A DNA stretch of 64,000 bases from JACVRW01 sp963757815 (GTDB taxonomy: Bacteria > Actinomycetota > Thermoleophilia > Solirubrobacterales > Thermoleophilaceae), in assembly GCA_963757815.1 (NCBI GenBank), contig CAVWSN010000032.1, forward strand, positions 1 through 64,000, read 5' to 3'. The position numbers and the translations under genes were made by a program. Every line of letters starts with the position of its first letter. Positions within the stretch are counted from its first letter, which is position 1. A model generated the notes under the pieces. It saw nothing but the letters and a program-made list of their open reading frames with translations, made no database searches and was not told the origin of the DNA. This document shows positions 24,446-33,579 of the stretch, piece by piece.

Positions 24446-25927
24446 GAGCTCGACCCACACCGCTTTGACGGTCGTGTAACCGTCGATGGAGTCGAGGCCG
24501 TTCTCGCGGCCGAACCCGCTCATCTTCATGCCACCGAAGGGCGTGTTGAAGGAGACCGTGCGGTACGCGTTGATCCACACGGTGCCCGCCCGCAGCGCGT
24601 TCGCGACGCGATGCGCGCGCCGCACGTCGTTTGTCCAGACCCCGGCGGCGAGCCCGAAGCGCGTGTCGTTGGCGCGCCGGATCACATCCTGCTCGTCCGC
24701 GAAGGGCATTACCGAGAGCACCGGTCCGAAGATCTCCTCGCGCGCGATCTCCATCTCGGCGCGCACCCGGGTGAAGATCGTGGGCTCGACGAAGTAGCCG
24801 TCCCTGAGCTCTCCGTCGCCCGGTCGGGTCCCGCCGAAGACCAGCTCGGCGCCCTCCTCGCGCCCCGAGCGGATCAGGTCGAGGATCTTCTCGAGCTGCT
24901 GGGGGAAGGCGACCGGCCCCATCTCGGTGTCCGGGTCGAGCGGGTTCCCGAGCTTGATGGTGCCCGCGCGGTCCGAGAGGCGCTCGACGAGCTCGTCGTG
25001 CACGCGCTCCTGAACGAAGAGCCGCGAGCCGGCCATGCAGGTCTGGCCGGTCGCCGCGAAGATGCCGGCCACCACGCCGTTCGCGGCCGCCTCCAGGTCG
25101 GCGTCCTCGAAGACGATATTGGGCGACTTGCCGCCCAGCTCCAGCGTCACGCGCGCGAGGTGGTCGGCCGCGTCCTTCATGACGCTGATGCCGGTCTCCG
25201 TCGAGCCGGTGAACGCGACCTTGTCCACGCCGGGATTGCGGACCAGCGCGCGGCCGGCAGTCGCCCCGTCGCCCGTCACCACGTTGAACACGCCCGGCGG
25301 GAACCCGGCCTCTTCGAAGAGCCGTGCGAACTCGAGCGTGGACGCGGGCGTCTGCTCGGCAGGCTTGGCGACGACGGTGCAGCCCGCCGCCAGCGCCGTG
25401 GCCAGCTTCCAGCTCAGGAGCAGGACCGGCGAGTTCCAGGGGACGACCATCCCGACGACGCCCACCGGTTCCCGGCGCGTGTAGACGAAGAAGTTGGGCT
25501 TGTCGGACGGGATCGTGTCGCCCTGGATCTTGTCCGCCGCACCCGCGAAGTAGTGGTAGTACTCGGGCAGGGCCTTGAGCTGCCCGCTCATCTCTCGCAG
25601 CAGCTTGCCGTTGTCGGTGCTCTCGACGAGGGCGATCGCCTCGGCGTTCTCCGCGATCAGTTCCGCAAGCCGGCGCATCAGGCCTGCGCGCTGGGTTCCG
25701 GTCATCGTGCCCCACGGCCCGGAGTCGAACGCCTCGCGGGCAGCGCGCACGGCACGGTCGACGTCCACCGCGTCGGCGTCCGGCGCGGTTGCCCAGACTT
25801 TCCCGGTGTAGGGGTTGACGGTCTCGAAGGTGGCGCCCGAGTGGGCGTCGACCCACTCCCCGCCGACGAGCATCTTGTACTCGCGGACGGATTCGGCCGT
25901 CGAGGTTTGGCTCTGAACCGTCGCCAT
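24410..25927 (-). CDS. Aldehyde dehydrogenase (NAD-dependent family)
   Basis: The protein is about 505 aa, the normal length. Catalytic Cys is in G-Q-T-C-M-A-G-S and the general-base Glu in V-T-L-E-L-G-G-K-S-P-N. The cofactor region shows P-W-N-S-P-V-L-L-L-S-W-K and F-T-G-S-T-E-T-G. A C-terminal N-T-P-F-G-G-M-K-M-S-G-F-G-R-E block completes the fold. It oxidises an aldehyde to the acid. Next to the monooxygenase regulator, it may handle propionaldehyde or another product of the alkane pathway; that is inferred from position. Confidence 0.93.
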   Translation of the reverse strand: MATVQSQTSTAESVREYKMLVGGEWVDAHSGATFETVNPYTGKVWATAPDADAVDVDRAVRAAREAFDSGPWGTMTGTQRAGLMRRLAELIAENAEAIALVESTDNGKLLREMSGQLKALPEYYHYFAGAADKIQGDTIPSDKPNFFVYTRREPVGVVGMVVPWNSPVLLLSWKLATALAAGCTVVAKPAEQTPASTLEFARLFEEAGFPPGVFNVVTGDGATAGRALVRNPGVDKVAFTGSTETGISVMKDAADHLARVTLELGGKSPNIVFEDADLEAAANGVVAGIFAATGQTCMAGSRLFVQERVHDELVERLSDRAGTIKLGNPLDPDTEMGPVAFPQQLEKILDLIRSGREEGAELVFGGTRPGDGELRDGYFVEPTIFTRVRAEMEIAREEIFGPVLSVMPFADEQDVIRRANDTRFGLAAGVWTNDVRRAHRVANALRAGTVWINAYRTVSFNTPFGGMKMSGFGRENGLDSIDGYTTVKAVWVELSGQTRDPFTVG

Positions 25928-25942
25928 CGGCCGAGCGCTTGC

Positions 25943-27452
25943 TCAGGTCACCGTGCGCGCGGCTCGAAGCGAGCTGACTCGAGCCGCGGCCAGGCTCCGC
26001 CGGGGGTCGCGGAAATCGAGATGCACGAGCAGCCGGCTCCAGGCCGGCAGATCCTCCGCCGCCGGACGCCGACTGGACCCAGGCCCAGAGCGCCTCGTCG
26101 TCGTCGGCCGTCATCACGGCCTGCCGCACCCACCCGTCCAGAGCGTCGCGTTCGCGCACCACTCCCGGTGCCTCGGAGTGCGGCAGCAGCGGGCCCTCGT
26201 AGTGCTCCACCGCCTCTCTGATGGCGCCGCGGTCGAGCAGGCCCTGCACCCGGGCGACGTCGGACTCGACCTCCCGCGACAGCCGGTAGGGATCGGTTTC
26301 GATCCACTCGCCCATCAGCTTCCTGAGCCGGTGGACCTCCACACGTGTGGTGCTCGGCGTCCCGCGGTCACCGTACAGATCGGCGGCCAGCTCCTCGCCC
26401 GTCATCCCGCCCGGTCGCATCGACAGCAGGGCCAGCACCTCGGAGTGGCGGCGGCTGAGCTGGATGGGTCGACCGCCCAGCTCGGCAGCGGCGCGGTCAC
26501 GGCCGAGAAGGCCCAGCTTCAGCAGCTGACGACGTCGCGCCGCGCCCTTCGTGGCGAGGGCGCGCACGATGAAAGCGTCCTCGTGGCCGAGGGGCTCCGC
26601 GAAGGCCCGCTTCCCGGAATCGAGCACCAGCTCGCCGCCGCCGGCGGGGAGGTCGAGCCGTTGGCCTTGCAGCCACCCCTCGGGGCGGTCGGCCAGCACC
26701 CGGCCGCTCGGCGTGACCAGCGCGCGCGGGTCGGCAATCGCGATCCGCTCGTCATAGCGCGCGCGCAGCCGGTCGTCTCGCTCGTGCATTGCCCAGCGCA
26801 GCTGGGACTCGACCGCCTTGGCCGTGGTGTTGGCCAGGGCGAGGCTGTGCGGGTGCACCGTCGTCATCTTGCCGGTGAGGTCGACGATGCCGAGCAGCTG
26901 TCCGGTGTCGGGGTCGTGCACGGGAGCCGCCGCACAGGTCCAGGCCTGGACGATCTCGTTGAAATGCTCGGCCGCGAAGACCTGCACGGCGTGGTCGGCG
27001 GCCAGCGCCGTTCCGATCGCGTTGGTGCCGGCGCCGTTCTCGCTCCACAGAGCCCCCTCGGTGAAGTTCATCGAGTCGGCGGCGGCCATGCGAACCCTCG
27101 CGTTCCCGCCGATCCACAGCAGCAGCCCGTCGGCGTCGCTGATGACGATGAGGTGCGCCGACTCGTCGGCGATGGCCGTCAGGCTGTCCTCGATCACCGG
27201 CAACGCGGCCGCCAGCGGATGCACGTTCCAGCGCGCCGACGTCTCGTCCTCGTCGGCGAGAACCGGTGCGCGGTAGTCGGGGGAAGGATCGACGCCGGCC
27301 TCTTGCGACCGGCGCCAAGAGTCGGCAATCGGCGCGCGCACCGCATCGAGTCGCCCATTGCCGAGGAACCGCTCCCACAGCCGCTTCAGCTCGCGCGCCC
27401 GCTTGCGCGGCGGCGTCGCTGCATCAATCGCAAGCCATGGGTTGGCCGGCAT
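25943..27452 (-). pseudogene. GAF-domain regulator with C-terminal winged helix, one extra base
   Basis: The restored protein is about 502 aa starting at ATG 27452 (MPANPWLAIDAA). Residues ~70-220 are an AcoR/MimR-type GAF region (W-S-E-N-G-A-G-T-N-A-I-G-T-A-L; T-G-K-M-T-T-V-H-P-H-S). Instead of an AAA+ domain it has a winged helix near the C-terminus (R-H-S-E-V-L-A-L-L, then T-R-V-E-V-H-R-L-R-K-L). At ~26060 one extra G shifts the frame; without it the tail reads A-W-S-R-L-L-V-H-L-D-F-R-D-P-R and stops at TGA 25943. The span is 3n+1. Divergent from the propane monooxygenase operon, it is its probable effector-responsive regulator. Lacking the sigma-54 module, it cannot be an enhancer-binding activator. 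Confidence 0.8.
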
Positions 27453-27504
27453 CGGCCTCCTCAACCTCGTTGGTGTTCCCGCTCCGGACCGGACCCCAAC
27501 CAGT

Positions 27505-27524
27505 GTAACGCGCCTGGTAACGCG
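27505..27524. promoter_or_regulatory. Direct repeats in the regulator-monooxygenase intergenic region
   Basis: GTAACGCG occurs at 27505-27512 and again at 27517-27524, one and a bit helical turns apart, 66 bases before the monooxygenase start. No -24/-12 sigma-54 promoter is visible, consistent with a regulator lacking AAA+. TAGAAG at 27544 is a weak -10 candidate. Candidate binding site for the GAF regulator. Confidence 0.45.
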
Positions 27525-27589
27525 GATGAAACGCTCGCGGGAGTAGAAGTAACCCCTGAGACGGCCCAGCCGCGAAGGAGGACGCATCC

Positions 27590-29248
27590 GTGAGTCGAGC
27601 AAGCATCACAAAAGCCCACAACAAGATCCAGGAGCTCTCCTGGGAACCCACTTTCGTCGAGCCGGTCGACAAGTACCCGACCGACTACACCTTTGAGAAG
27701 GCCCCCAAGAAGGACCCGCTCAAGCAGGTCCTTCGTTCCTACTTCCCGATGGAGGAGGAGAAGGACAACCGCGTCTTCGGGGCGATGGACGGCGCCATCC
27801 GCGGCAACATGTTCCGGCAGGTCCAGGAACGCTGGATGGAGTGGCAGAAGCTGTTCCTGTCGATCATCCCGTTCCCGGAGATCTCGGCTGCCCGGGCAAT
27901 GCCGCTGGCCATCAACGCGGTGCCCAACCCCGAGATCCACAACGGGCTGGCCATCCAGATGATCGACGAGGTACGCCACTCGACGATCCAGATGAACCTC
28001 AAGCGGCTCTACATGAACCACTACATCGATCCCGCCGGGTTCGATATCACCGAGAAGGGGTTCGCGAACTGCTACGCCGGCACGATCGGCCGCCAGTTCG
28101 GCGAGGGGTTCATCACGGGCGACGCGATCACGGCCGCCGACATCTACCTCACGATCGTCGCCGAGACCGCGTTCACCAACGTCCTCTTCGTGGCCATGCC
28201 CGCTGAGGCTGCGGCCAACGGCGACTACCTCCTGCCGACGGTGTTCCACTCGGTGCAGTCGGACGAGTCGCGGCACATCTCCAACGGCTACTCGATCATC
28301 CTGATGGCGCTCGCCGACGAGCGGAACCGCCAGCTGCTCGAGCGCGATCTCCGCTACGCATGGTGGAACAACCACGCGGTTGTCGACGCGGCCATCGGCA
28401 CGTTCATCGAGTACGGCACCAAGGACCGCCGCAAGGACCGCGAGAGCTACGCCGAGATGTGGCGGCGCTGGATCTACGACGACTACTACCGCTCCTATCT
28501 GGTTCCGCTGGAGAAGTACGGCCTGGTCATCCCGCACGATCTCGTCGAGGAAGCCTGGAACCGCATCTGGAACAAGGGCTACATCCACGAGGTCGGGCAG
28601 TTCTTCGCCACCGGCTGGTTCGCCAACTACTGGCGCATCGACACGCTGGACGACGAGGACTTCGAGTGGTTCGAGCACAAGTACCCGGGCTGGTACGACA
28701 AGTACGGCAAGTGGTGGGAGCGCTACGCCGACTTCTCGAAGAAGAACGGCCACAAGCCGATCGCGTTCGAGCCCGGCGCCGACTACGAGTACCCGCACCG
28801 CTGCTGGACGTGCATGGTGCCGTGCCTGATCCGTGAGGACACGGTGGTCGACGAGGTCGACGGCCAGGTCCGCACGTACTGCTCGGAGACCTGCCACTGG
28901 ACGGACAAGGTGGCGTTCCGGCCCGAGTACGAGGGGCGCCCGACGCCCTCCATGGGCCAGCTCGCCGGCAAGCGCGAGTGGGAGACGCTCCACCACGGCA
29001 AGGACGTGGGCGAGATGATGGAGGAGAGCGGCTTCGTGCGCGACGACGGCAAGACGCTCGTCCCGCAGCCGCACCTGAATCTCGATCCGAAGGAGATGTG
29101 GACGCTCGACGAGGTCAAGGGCATCACGCTCCAGAGCCCCAACGTGCTGCTCAACGAGATGTCGCCTGAGGAGCGCGAGACGTACATGGCCAAGTACAGG
29201 GCCGGCGGGCCGGCCGGCGTTCCGGCGCGAGAGGGCGCCGCGAGTTGA
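27590..29248 (+). CDS. prmA: Propane 2-monooxygenase hydroxylase, large subunit
   Basis: The protein is about 552 aa. The two iron-binding E-x-x-H motifs of soluble di-iron monooxygenases are present: I-D-E-V-R-H near residue 127 and S-D-E-S-R-H near 226, each after a conserved Glu-bearing helix (P-F-P-E-I-S-A-A-R-A-M). A late Cys-rich segment (H-R-C-W-T-C-M-V-P-C; Y-C-S-E-T-C-H-W) is as in PrmA/MimA. It inserts oxygen into propane at C2, or acts on acetone or phenol in close relatives. GTG 27590 is supported by AAGGAGG 8 bases upstream. Gene order large-reductase-small-coupling equals prmABCD/mimABCD. This is the alternative name mimA. Confidence 0.95.
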   Translation: MSRASITKAHNKIQELSWEPTFVEPVDKYPTDYTFEKAPKKDPLKQVLRSYFPMEEEKDNRVFGAMDGAIRGNMFRQVQERWMEWQKLFLSIIPFPEISAARAMPLAINAVPNPEIHNGLAIQMIDEVRHSTIQMNLKRLYMNHYIDPAGFDITEKGFANCYAGTIGRQFGEGFITGDAITAADIYLTIVAETAFTNVLFVAMPAEAAANGDYLLPTVFHSVQSDESRHISNGYSIILMALADERNRQLLERDLRYAWWNNHAVVDAAIGTFIEYGTKDRRKDRESYAEMWRRWIYDDYYRSYLVPLEKYGLVIPHDLVEEAWNRIWNKGYIHEVGQFFATGWFANYWRIDTLDDEDFEWFEHKYPGWYDKYGKWWERYADFSKKNGHKPIAFEPGADYEYPHRCWTCMVPCLIREDTVVDEVDGQVRTYCSETCHWTDKVAFRPEYEGRPTPSMGQLAGKREWETLHHGKDVGEMMEESGFVRDDGKTLVPQPHLNLDPKEMWTLDEVKGITLQSPNVLLNEMSPEERETYMAKYRAGGPAGVPAREGAAS

Positions 29249-29316
29249 GTCTCCCGGGGGTGGCGGCGCCGCTCGATGCGAGCAGCGCCGCCGGGGGGCC
29301 CAAGGAGCCACCGTCC

Positions 29317-30357
29317 ATGGGGGAGAAGTTCACCGTCCGGTTCGAGCCGGTCAACATCGAGATCGAGGTCGACGAGGACGAGACGGTCCTCCACGCCGCC
29401 TTCCGCCAGGGCATCATGCTCATGCACGGCTGCAAGGAGGGGCAGTGCTCGTCCTGCAAGTCGTTCCTGCTCGACGGGGAGGTCGACCTCGAGAAATACT
29501 CGACCTTCGCGCTGCCCGATTTCGAGGAGGCGGAGGGCTACACCCTGCTCTGCCGCGCGCACCCGATGTCCGACCTCGAGGTCGAGCTGCTCAACTTCGA
29601 CGAGGAGATCCTGCGCAGCGGGGTCGCGCTTCAGACGGCCAAGGTCCGTGTTAGGGCCGTCGAGCGGCTCACGCACGACATCTGCCTGCTGCGTGTCGCG
29701 CTCGTCGACCCGGAGCGGCTCACCTTCCAGGCGGGGCAGTACGTCGACATAAAGATCCCGGGCGCCGGGGAGGAGCACCGCTCGTTCTCGATGGCCAACA
29801 CGCCGGCCACCGCCAACGAGCTCGAGTTCATGATCAAGATCTTCCCCGACGGGCATTTCTCGGGGCTGCTCGACAACGGCGAGATCAAGGCCGGGGACGA
29901 GCTGGAGCTGACCGGGCCGTACGGCGTGTTCACGCTGCGGGCGACATCGACGCGGCGCATGTTGTTCATCGGCGGCGGCGCGGGGATGGCGCCCATCCTG
30001 TCGCTGCTGCGCTCGCTCGACGAGGCAGGGAACGAGCGCCCGGCGGTCTACTACTACGGGGCACGCGGCCCCGATGACCTCTTCCACGTCGAGGAGCTCG
30101 AGGCGCTCGTGGAGAGCCTGCCCGACTTCCGCTTTGTCCCGGCGCTGTCGGAGATGGAGGCCGGCGAGGACGGCTGGACAGGCGAGACAGGGCTCATCAC
30201 CGATGTCGTCGATCGCCTGGAGGAGGACGTGAGCGAGGTCGAGGCTTACGTCTGCGGTCCGCCCCCGATGGTCGAAGCCGCCATCGCGCTGCTCGAGCGC
30301 AGGGGCGTCCCCGAGTCACAAATCCACTTCGACAAGTTCACGACCACCGAGCAGTAG
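29317..30357 (+). CDS. prmB: Propane monooxygenase NADH reductase
   Basis: The protein is about 346 aa. The N-terminal [2Fe-2S] ferredoxin has H-G-C-K-E-G-Q-C-S-S-C-K (Cx4Cx2C) and a last Cys in T-L-L-C-R-A-H-P. The FAD site reads H-R-S-F-S-M-A-N-T-P, and the NAD site G-G-G-A-G-M-A-P-I-L-S-L-L, with a C-terminal Y-V-C-G-P-P-P-M-V. It carries electrons from NADH to the hydroxylase. The frame is open from TTG 29245, but AAGGAG 9 bases before ATG 29317 and the usual N-terminus fix the start there. Confidence 0.93.
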   Translation: MGEKFTVRFEPVNIEIEVDEDETVLHAAFRQGIMLMHGCKEGQCSSCKSFLLDGEVDLEKYSTFALPDFEEAEGYTLLCRAHPMSDLEVELLNFDEEILRSGVALQTAKVRVRAVERLTHDICLLRVALVDPERLTFQAGQYVDIKIPGAGEEHRSFSMANTPATANELEFMIKIFPDGHFSGLLDNGEIKAGDELELTGPYGVFTLRATSTRRMLFIGGGAGMAPILSLLRSLDEAGNERPAVYYYGARGPDDLFHVEELEALVESLPDFRFVPALSEMEAGEDGWTGETGLITDVVDRLEEDVSEVEAYVCGPPPMVEAAIALLERRGVPESQIHFDKFTTTEQ

Positions 30358-30374
30358 GAGGAGAGAGGAGCCAT

Positions 30375-31484
30375 ATGGCCACGGACACTCCCGTCAAGGA
30401 ACGCAGCGTCCCCAAACCACAGTTCACGGACGCGGAGGCGGGGGCACGCGAGTTCCCCTCCTCGGACAGCCGTAGCTTCAACTACTTCAAGCCGCGCAAG
30501 CGGCGGGCGACGGTGTACGAGGACGTCACCGTCGACGTGCAGCCCGACCCCGATCGCTACCTCACCCAGGGGTGGGTCTACGCCTTCGCCGACGGCACCG
30601 CCGGCTATCCGCAGGAGTGGACCAAGCTCAAGTCTTCCGAACTGGCACGAGTTCCTCGATCCGAACGAGGAGTGGGAGCAGACGATCTACCGCAACAACG
30701 CGGCCGTCGTGCGCGGGGTCCAGCAGAACATCGCCAACGCGAAGGCGGCGGGGTCCTTCGAGAACCTCAACCGCGGCTGGACGAAGATCCTCGAGCAGCA
30801 CGTGTTCGCCTGGGCGCACGCCGAGCACGGCATCGGCATGCACGTCTACATCCCGGCCAACCGCGACGCGCCGACCAACATGATCAACAACGCGCTGTCG
30901 GTCGGCGCGCTACACAAGTTGCGCTTCGCGCAGGACCTCATCCTCTACAACCTCGAGCTCAGCGAGGAGATCGAGGGCTTCGACGGCAGCGCGCACAAGG
31001 CGACCTGGCAGCAACGACGCGATACTGGCAGCCCACGCGTGAGAACGTCGAGCAGCTGACCGGGATCCGCGACTGGGCGGAGGCGTTCTTCGCCACGGCG
31101 GTGGTTTTCGAACCGCTCGTGGGCGAGCTGTTCCGCAGCGGTCTCGTGATGCAGGCGGCCGCGCTCCACGGCGACTACGTCACGCCGTCGCTGATGGGCA
31201 ACGGCGAGTCGGACACCAACCGAGAGCAGCGCGGCGCCCGCGCCCTGTTCGGGATGCTCTCCAACGACGAGAAGCACGGCGAGGAGAACCGCGCGACGAT
31301 GCAGGGCTGGCTGTCGACCTGGACCCCGGTGAGCGTCGCGGCGGCCCAGCAGCTGCAGCCGATCTGGTCCCAGCTGCCCGAGAAGGTCGTCCGCTACGAG
31401 GACTCCTTCGGGCGCTCGCGGGAGCGCTTCGAGAGCCTGCTCGGCGACCTCAGCCTCGAAACCCCAAAGGAGCTGAACGCATGA
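30375..31484 (+). CDS. prmC: Propane monooxygenase hydroxylase, small subunit (three extra bases)
   Basis: The gene is open for 369 codons, and both ends are clearly hydroxylase beta subunit: P-S-S-D-S-R-S-F-N-Y-F-K-P-R-K-R-R at the start and E-N-V-E-Q-L-T-G-I-R-D-W-A-E-A at the back. Codons ~90-215 make no sense in this frame, whereas the next frame gives the expected protein (N-W-H-E-F-L-D-P-N-E-E-W, then G-I-G-M-H-V-Y-I-P-A-N). Removing one base at ~30639 and two in 31010-31022 restores everything, net three bases. The beta subunit packs against PrmA in the hydroxylase. Its end overlaps prmD by 4 bases. Confidence 0.9.
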   Translation: MATDTPVKERSVPKPQFTDAEAGAREFPSSDSRSFNYFKPRKRRATVYEDVTVDVQPDPDRYLTQGWVYAFADGTAGYPQEWTKLKSSELARVPRSERGVGADDLPQQRGRRARGPAEHRQREGGGVLREPQPRLDEDPRAARVRLGARRARHRHARLHPGQPRRADQHDQQRAVGRRATQVALRAGPHPLQPRAQRGDRGLRRQRAQGDLAATTRYWQPTRENVEQLTGIRDWAEAFFATAVVFEPLVGELFRSGLVMQAAALHGDYVTPSLMGNGESDTNREQRGARALFGMLSNDEKHGEENRATMQGWLSTWTPVSVAAAQQLQPIWSQLPEKVVRYEDSFGRSRERFESLLGDLSLETPKELNA

Positions 31485-31825
31485 CTGAGTTCAACGCGGA
31501 CCCGACGTCGTCGAACAAGACCGGCGTCACCCTGATGGACAATCAGGTCGGCCACGTCGTCGCGGATGTGATGCGCGGCAAGGAGAACGTGACCGTGATG
31601 GTGCTGCCGTCGATGATCCGCGTGGACGGGGTCGGCAAGGTCGACTTCGACTACCAGGAGCTGGCGGACGCGCTCGGCTGGACCGACTTCGGGAACGACG
31701 ACTTCGAGGAGATCATGTCGACCCACTACGGGCGCATGGTCGTGCTCGATGACCGCGTCCTGTTCTTCGCCAACCCGGAGGACGCCGCCGAGTACATCGG
31801 CTTCGACCTGCAGCCGGTGAGTTAG
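31481..31825 (+). CDS. prmD: Propane monooxygenase coupling (regulatory) protein, MmoB/DmpM family
   Basis: The protein is about 114 aa, as expected. M-D-N-Q-V-G-H-V-V-A-D-V-M and V-M-V-L-P-S-M-I-R-V-D-G match the MmoB/DmpM core, with F-D-Y-Q-E-L-A-D-A-L-G following. This cofactor-free effector binds the hydroxylase and couples electron transfer to oxygen activation. It overlaps prmC by 4 bases (ATGA), so translation is coupled. Confidence 0.93.
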   Translation: MTEFNADPTSSNKTGVTLMDNQVGHVVADVMRGKENVTVMVLPSMIRVDGVGKVDFDYQELADALGWTDFGNDDFEEIMSTHYGRMVVLDDRVLFFANPEDAAEYIGFDLQPVS

Positions 31826-31827
31826 CC

Positions 31828-32886
31828 ATGTACGAGCACAACGGTGACAAGTACTTCGTACTGGACAGCCACCTCCACTTCTGGAACGCGAGTCCGGAGA
31901 ACTGGGTGAAGGGCCAGGAGCAGTTCGCCAAGGGCTGGATCGAGTGCTTCCATGCGTATCAGGGACTCGGCCCGCCGGACACGCATTGGCCGATCGAGAA
32001 GTTCCAGAAGTACTCCGAGGAGGACTTCGTCAAGGACGTCTTCGAGGACGGCTACGTCGACGTCGGCATATTCCTGCCGACTTACCTGAAGCAGTGGTAC
32101 ACCGAGGGCTTCAACACCGCCGAGCGCAACGCGCGGATGGCCGAGAAGTACCCGGACAGGCTGATCGTCAACGGCCGCTGGGACCCCCGCGACGGTGATG
32201 CCGGCCTCAAGGAGCTCGAGGAAGACGCCAAGCGCTACGGCCTCAAGGGCGTCAAGCTCTACACGGCCGAATGGCGCAACGGCTCGCGTGGGTGGAAGCT
32301 CACGGACCCGGAGGCGGCGCGGTTCCTGGAGAAGTGCCAGGAGCTCGGGATCGTCAACATCCACGTCCACAAGGGCCCGACGATCTGGCCGCTGGACAAG
32401 GACGCCTTCGACGTCTCGGACGTCGACCACGTGGCGACGGACTTCCCCGAGCTCAACTTCATCGTCGAGCACGTCGGGCTTCCGCGGATCGAGGACTTCT
32501 GCTTCATGGCGACGCAGGAGCCGAACGTCTACGCGGGCCTGGCGGTCGTGATCGGTGGGCTGATGCACGCCCGTCCGCGCTTCTTCGCCAAGGTCATGGG
32601 CGAGCTGCTCTTCTGGGTCGGCGAGGACAAGATGCTCTGGGCCAGCGACTACGCCATCTGGGAGCCCAAGTGGCAGGTCGAGGGCTTCGTCGACTGGAAC
32701 TACCCGGCCGACGAGGCGTACTCGGACTATCCGGCGCTCGGCGTCGACGGGAAGAAGAAGATCATGGGCCTCAACGCCGCGAAGCTCTACGGCGTCGAGG
32801 TCCCGCAGGAGCTTCAGCTGCCGCCCGAGGAGGCCGATGAGCCGGCCGCCCGCGACGACGCACAGCTGGTGGAAGACAGCGCGTGA
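31828..32886 (+). CDS. Amidohydrolase-family protein (ACMSD-like)
   Basis: The protein is about 352 aa. Metal-binding features of the amidohydrolase-2 group are present: V-L-D-S-H-L-H-F-W at the start, I-H-V-H-K-G-P near residue 180, I-V-E-H-V-G-L-P-R and a late W-A-S-D-Y-A-I-W Asp. The family hydrolyses or decarboxylates cyclic substrates. A protein of this type sits directly after prmD/mimD in related actinobacterial clusters; its role there is not settled. It begins 2 bases after prmD and its stop overlaps the next GTG. Confidence 0.85.
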   Translation: MYEHNGDKYFVLDSHLHFWNASPENWVKGQEQFAKGWIECFHAYQGLGPPDTHWPIEKFQKYSEEDFVKDVFEDGYVDVGIFLPTYLKQWYTEGFNTAERNARMAEKYPDRLIVNGRWDPRDGDAGLKELEEDAKRYGLKGVKLYTAEWRNGSRGWKLTDPEAARFLEKCQELGIVNIHVHKGPTIWPLDKDAFDVSDVDHVATDFPELNFIVEHVGLPRIEDFCFMATQEPNVYAGLAVVIGGLMHARPRFFAKVMGELLFWVGEDKMLWASDYAIWEPKWQVEGFVDWNYPADEAYSDYPALGVDGKKKIMGLNAAKLYGVEVPQELQLPPEEADEPAARDDAQLVEDSA

Positions 32887-33579
32887 CAATCCGGTCGCGC
32901 GTCCTCGAGGCGCTCGGCACGGTCTACGACCCCGAGCTTGACGAGCCGATCACGTCGCTGCGGTTCGTCGACCTCCTGCGACGTGTCGGACGACGGGGAC
33001 GTCGACGTCCGGCTGCGGCTGCCGACGCCGCAGTGCGCGCCGAACTTCGCGTACCTGATGGCAGCCGACGCGCGCAATGCCGTGCGCCGGCTGCCGGAGG
33101 TCCACGAGGTCACGGTGGTCCTGGAGGACCACTACACGGGCGACGAGATCAACGCCGCCGTCGGGCGGGGCGAGGGGTTCGCTGAGGCCTTCCCGGGGGA
33201 AACCGAGGGCGAGCTGGACTCCCTGCGCGAGCTGTTTCAGCGCAAGGCCCTCGTCGCGCGGCAGTCCCGCCTGTGCGAGGAGCTGCTGGCGGACGGCCTG
33301 ACGGCGGAAGAGGTCACGGCCCGCCGCGTGGCCGACCTCCCCGACGACCCGAATGCTCGCCGCTGCATCGAGCTGCGCGAGCAGCTCGGTATCTACGCGG
33401 AGCACGACGCCCCCGCGTTCGTCCGGCCGGACGGCGAGCCGGTCGCGGCCGCCGACCTGCGCATGTGGCTGCGCAAGGCGAGGCTCATGCGGACGAGCCT
33501 CGAGGTCAACGGGGGCATCTGCCGCTCACTGCTGCGCATCCGCTACGACCTTCCCGACGCCAAGGAGGTGGCCGCATGA
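32883..33579 (+). pseudogene. DUF59/MIP18-type Fe-S assembly protein, one extra base
   Basis: The restored protein is ~231 aa. It starts at GTG 32883 (overlapping the previous stop) with V-Y-D-P-E-L-D-E-P-I-T-S-L-R-F-V-D, the DUF59 core. At ~32972 one extra C shifts the frame; without it S-C-D-V-S-D-D-G-D-V-D-V-R-L-R-L follows, then P-T-P-Q-C-A-P-N-F with the conserved Cys. A ~130-aa C-terminal helical domain ends A-K-E-V-A-A. The span is 697 bases, 3n+1. DUF59 proteins help build or transfer iron clusters, so it may mature the di-iron site or the reductase cluster. It overlaps the dehydrogenase start (ATGA). Confidence 0.8.

Noticed and set aside
27453..27589. Sigma-54 promoter before the monooxygenase
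   Set aside because: No GG-N10-GC with correct context was found, and the regulator lacks the AAA+ domain needed.
24339..27602. 1087-codon minus-strand frame spanning the GAF regulator and the aldehyde dehydrogenase
   Set aside because: Only the upstream part is meaningful; past ~26060 it runs out of frame after an inserted base. The dehydrogenase has its own frame.
30640..31020. A novel Arg-rich central domain in PrmC
   Set aside because: Out-of-frame reading; the neighbouring frame gives the known small-subunit sequence.
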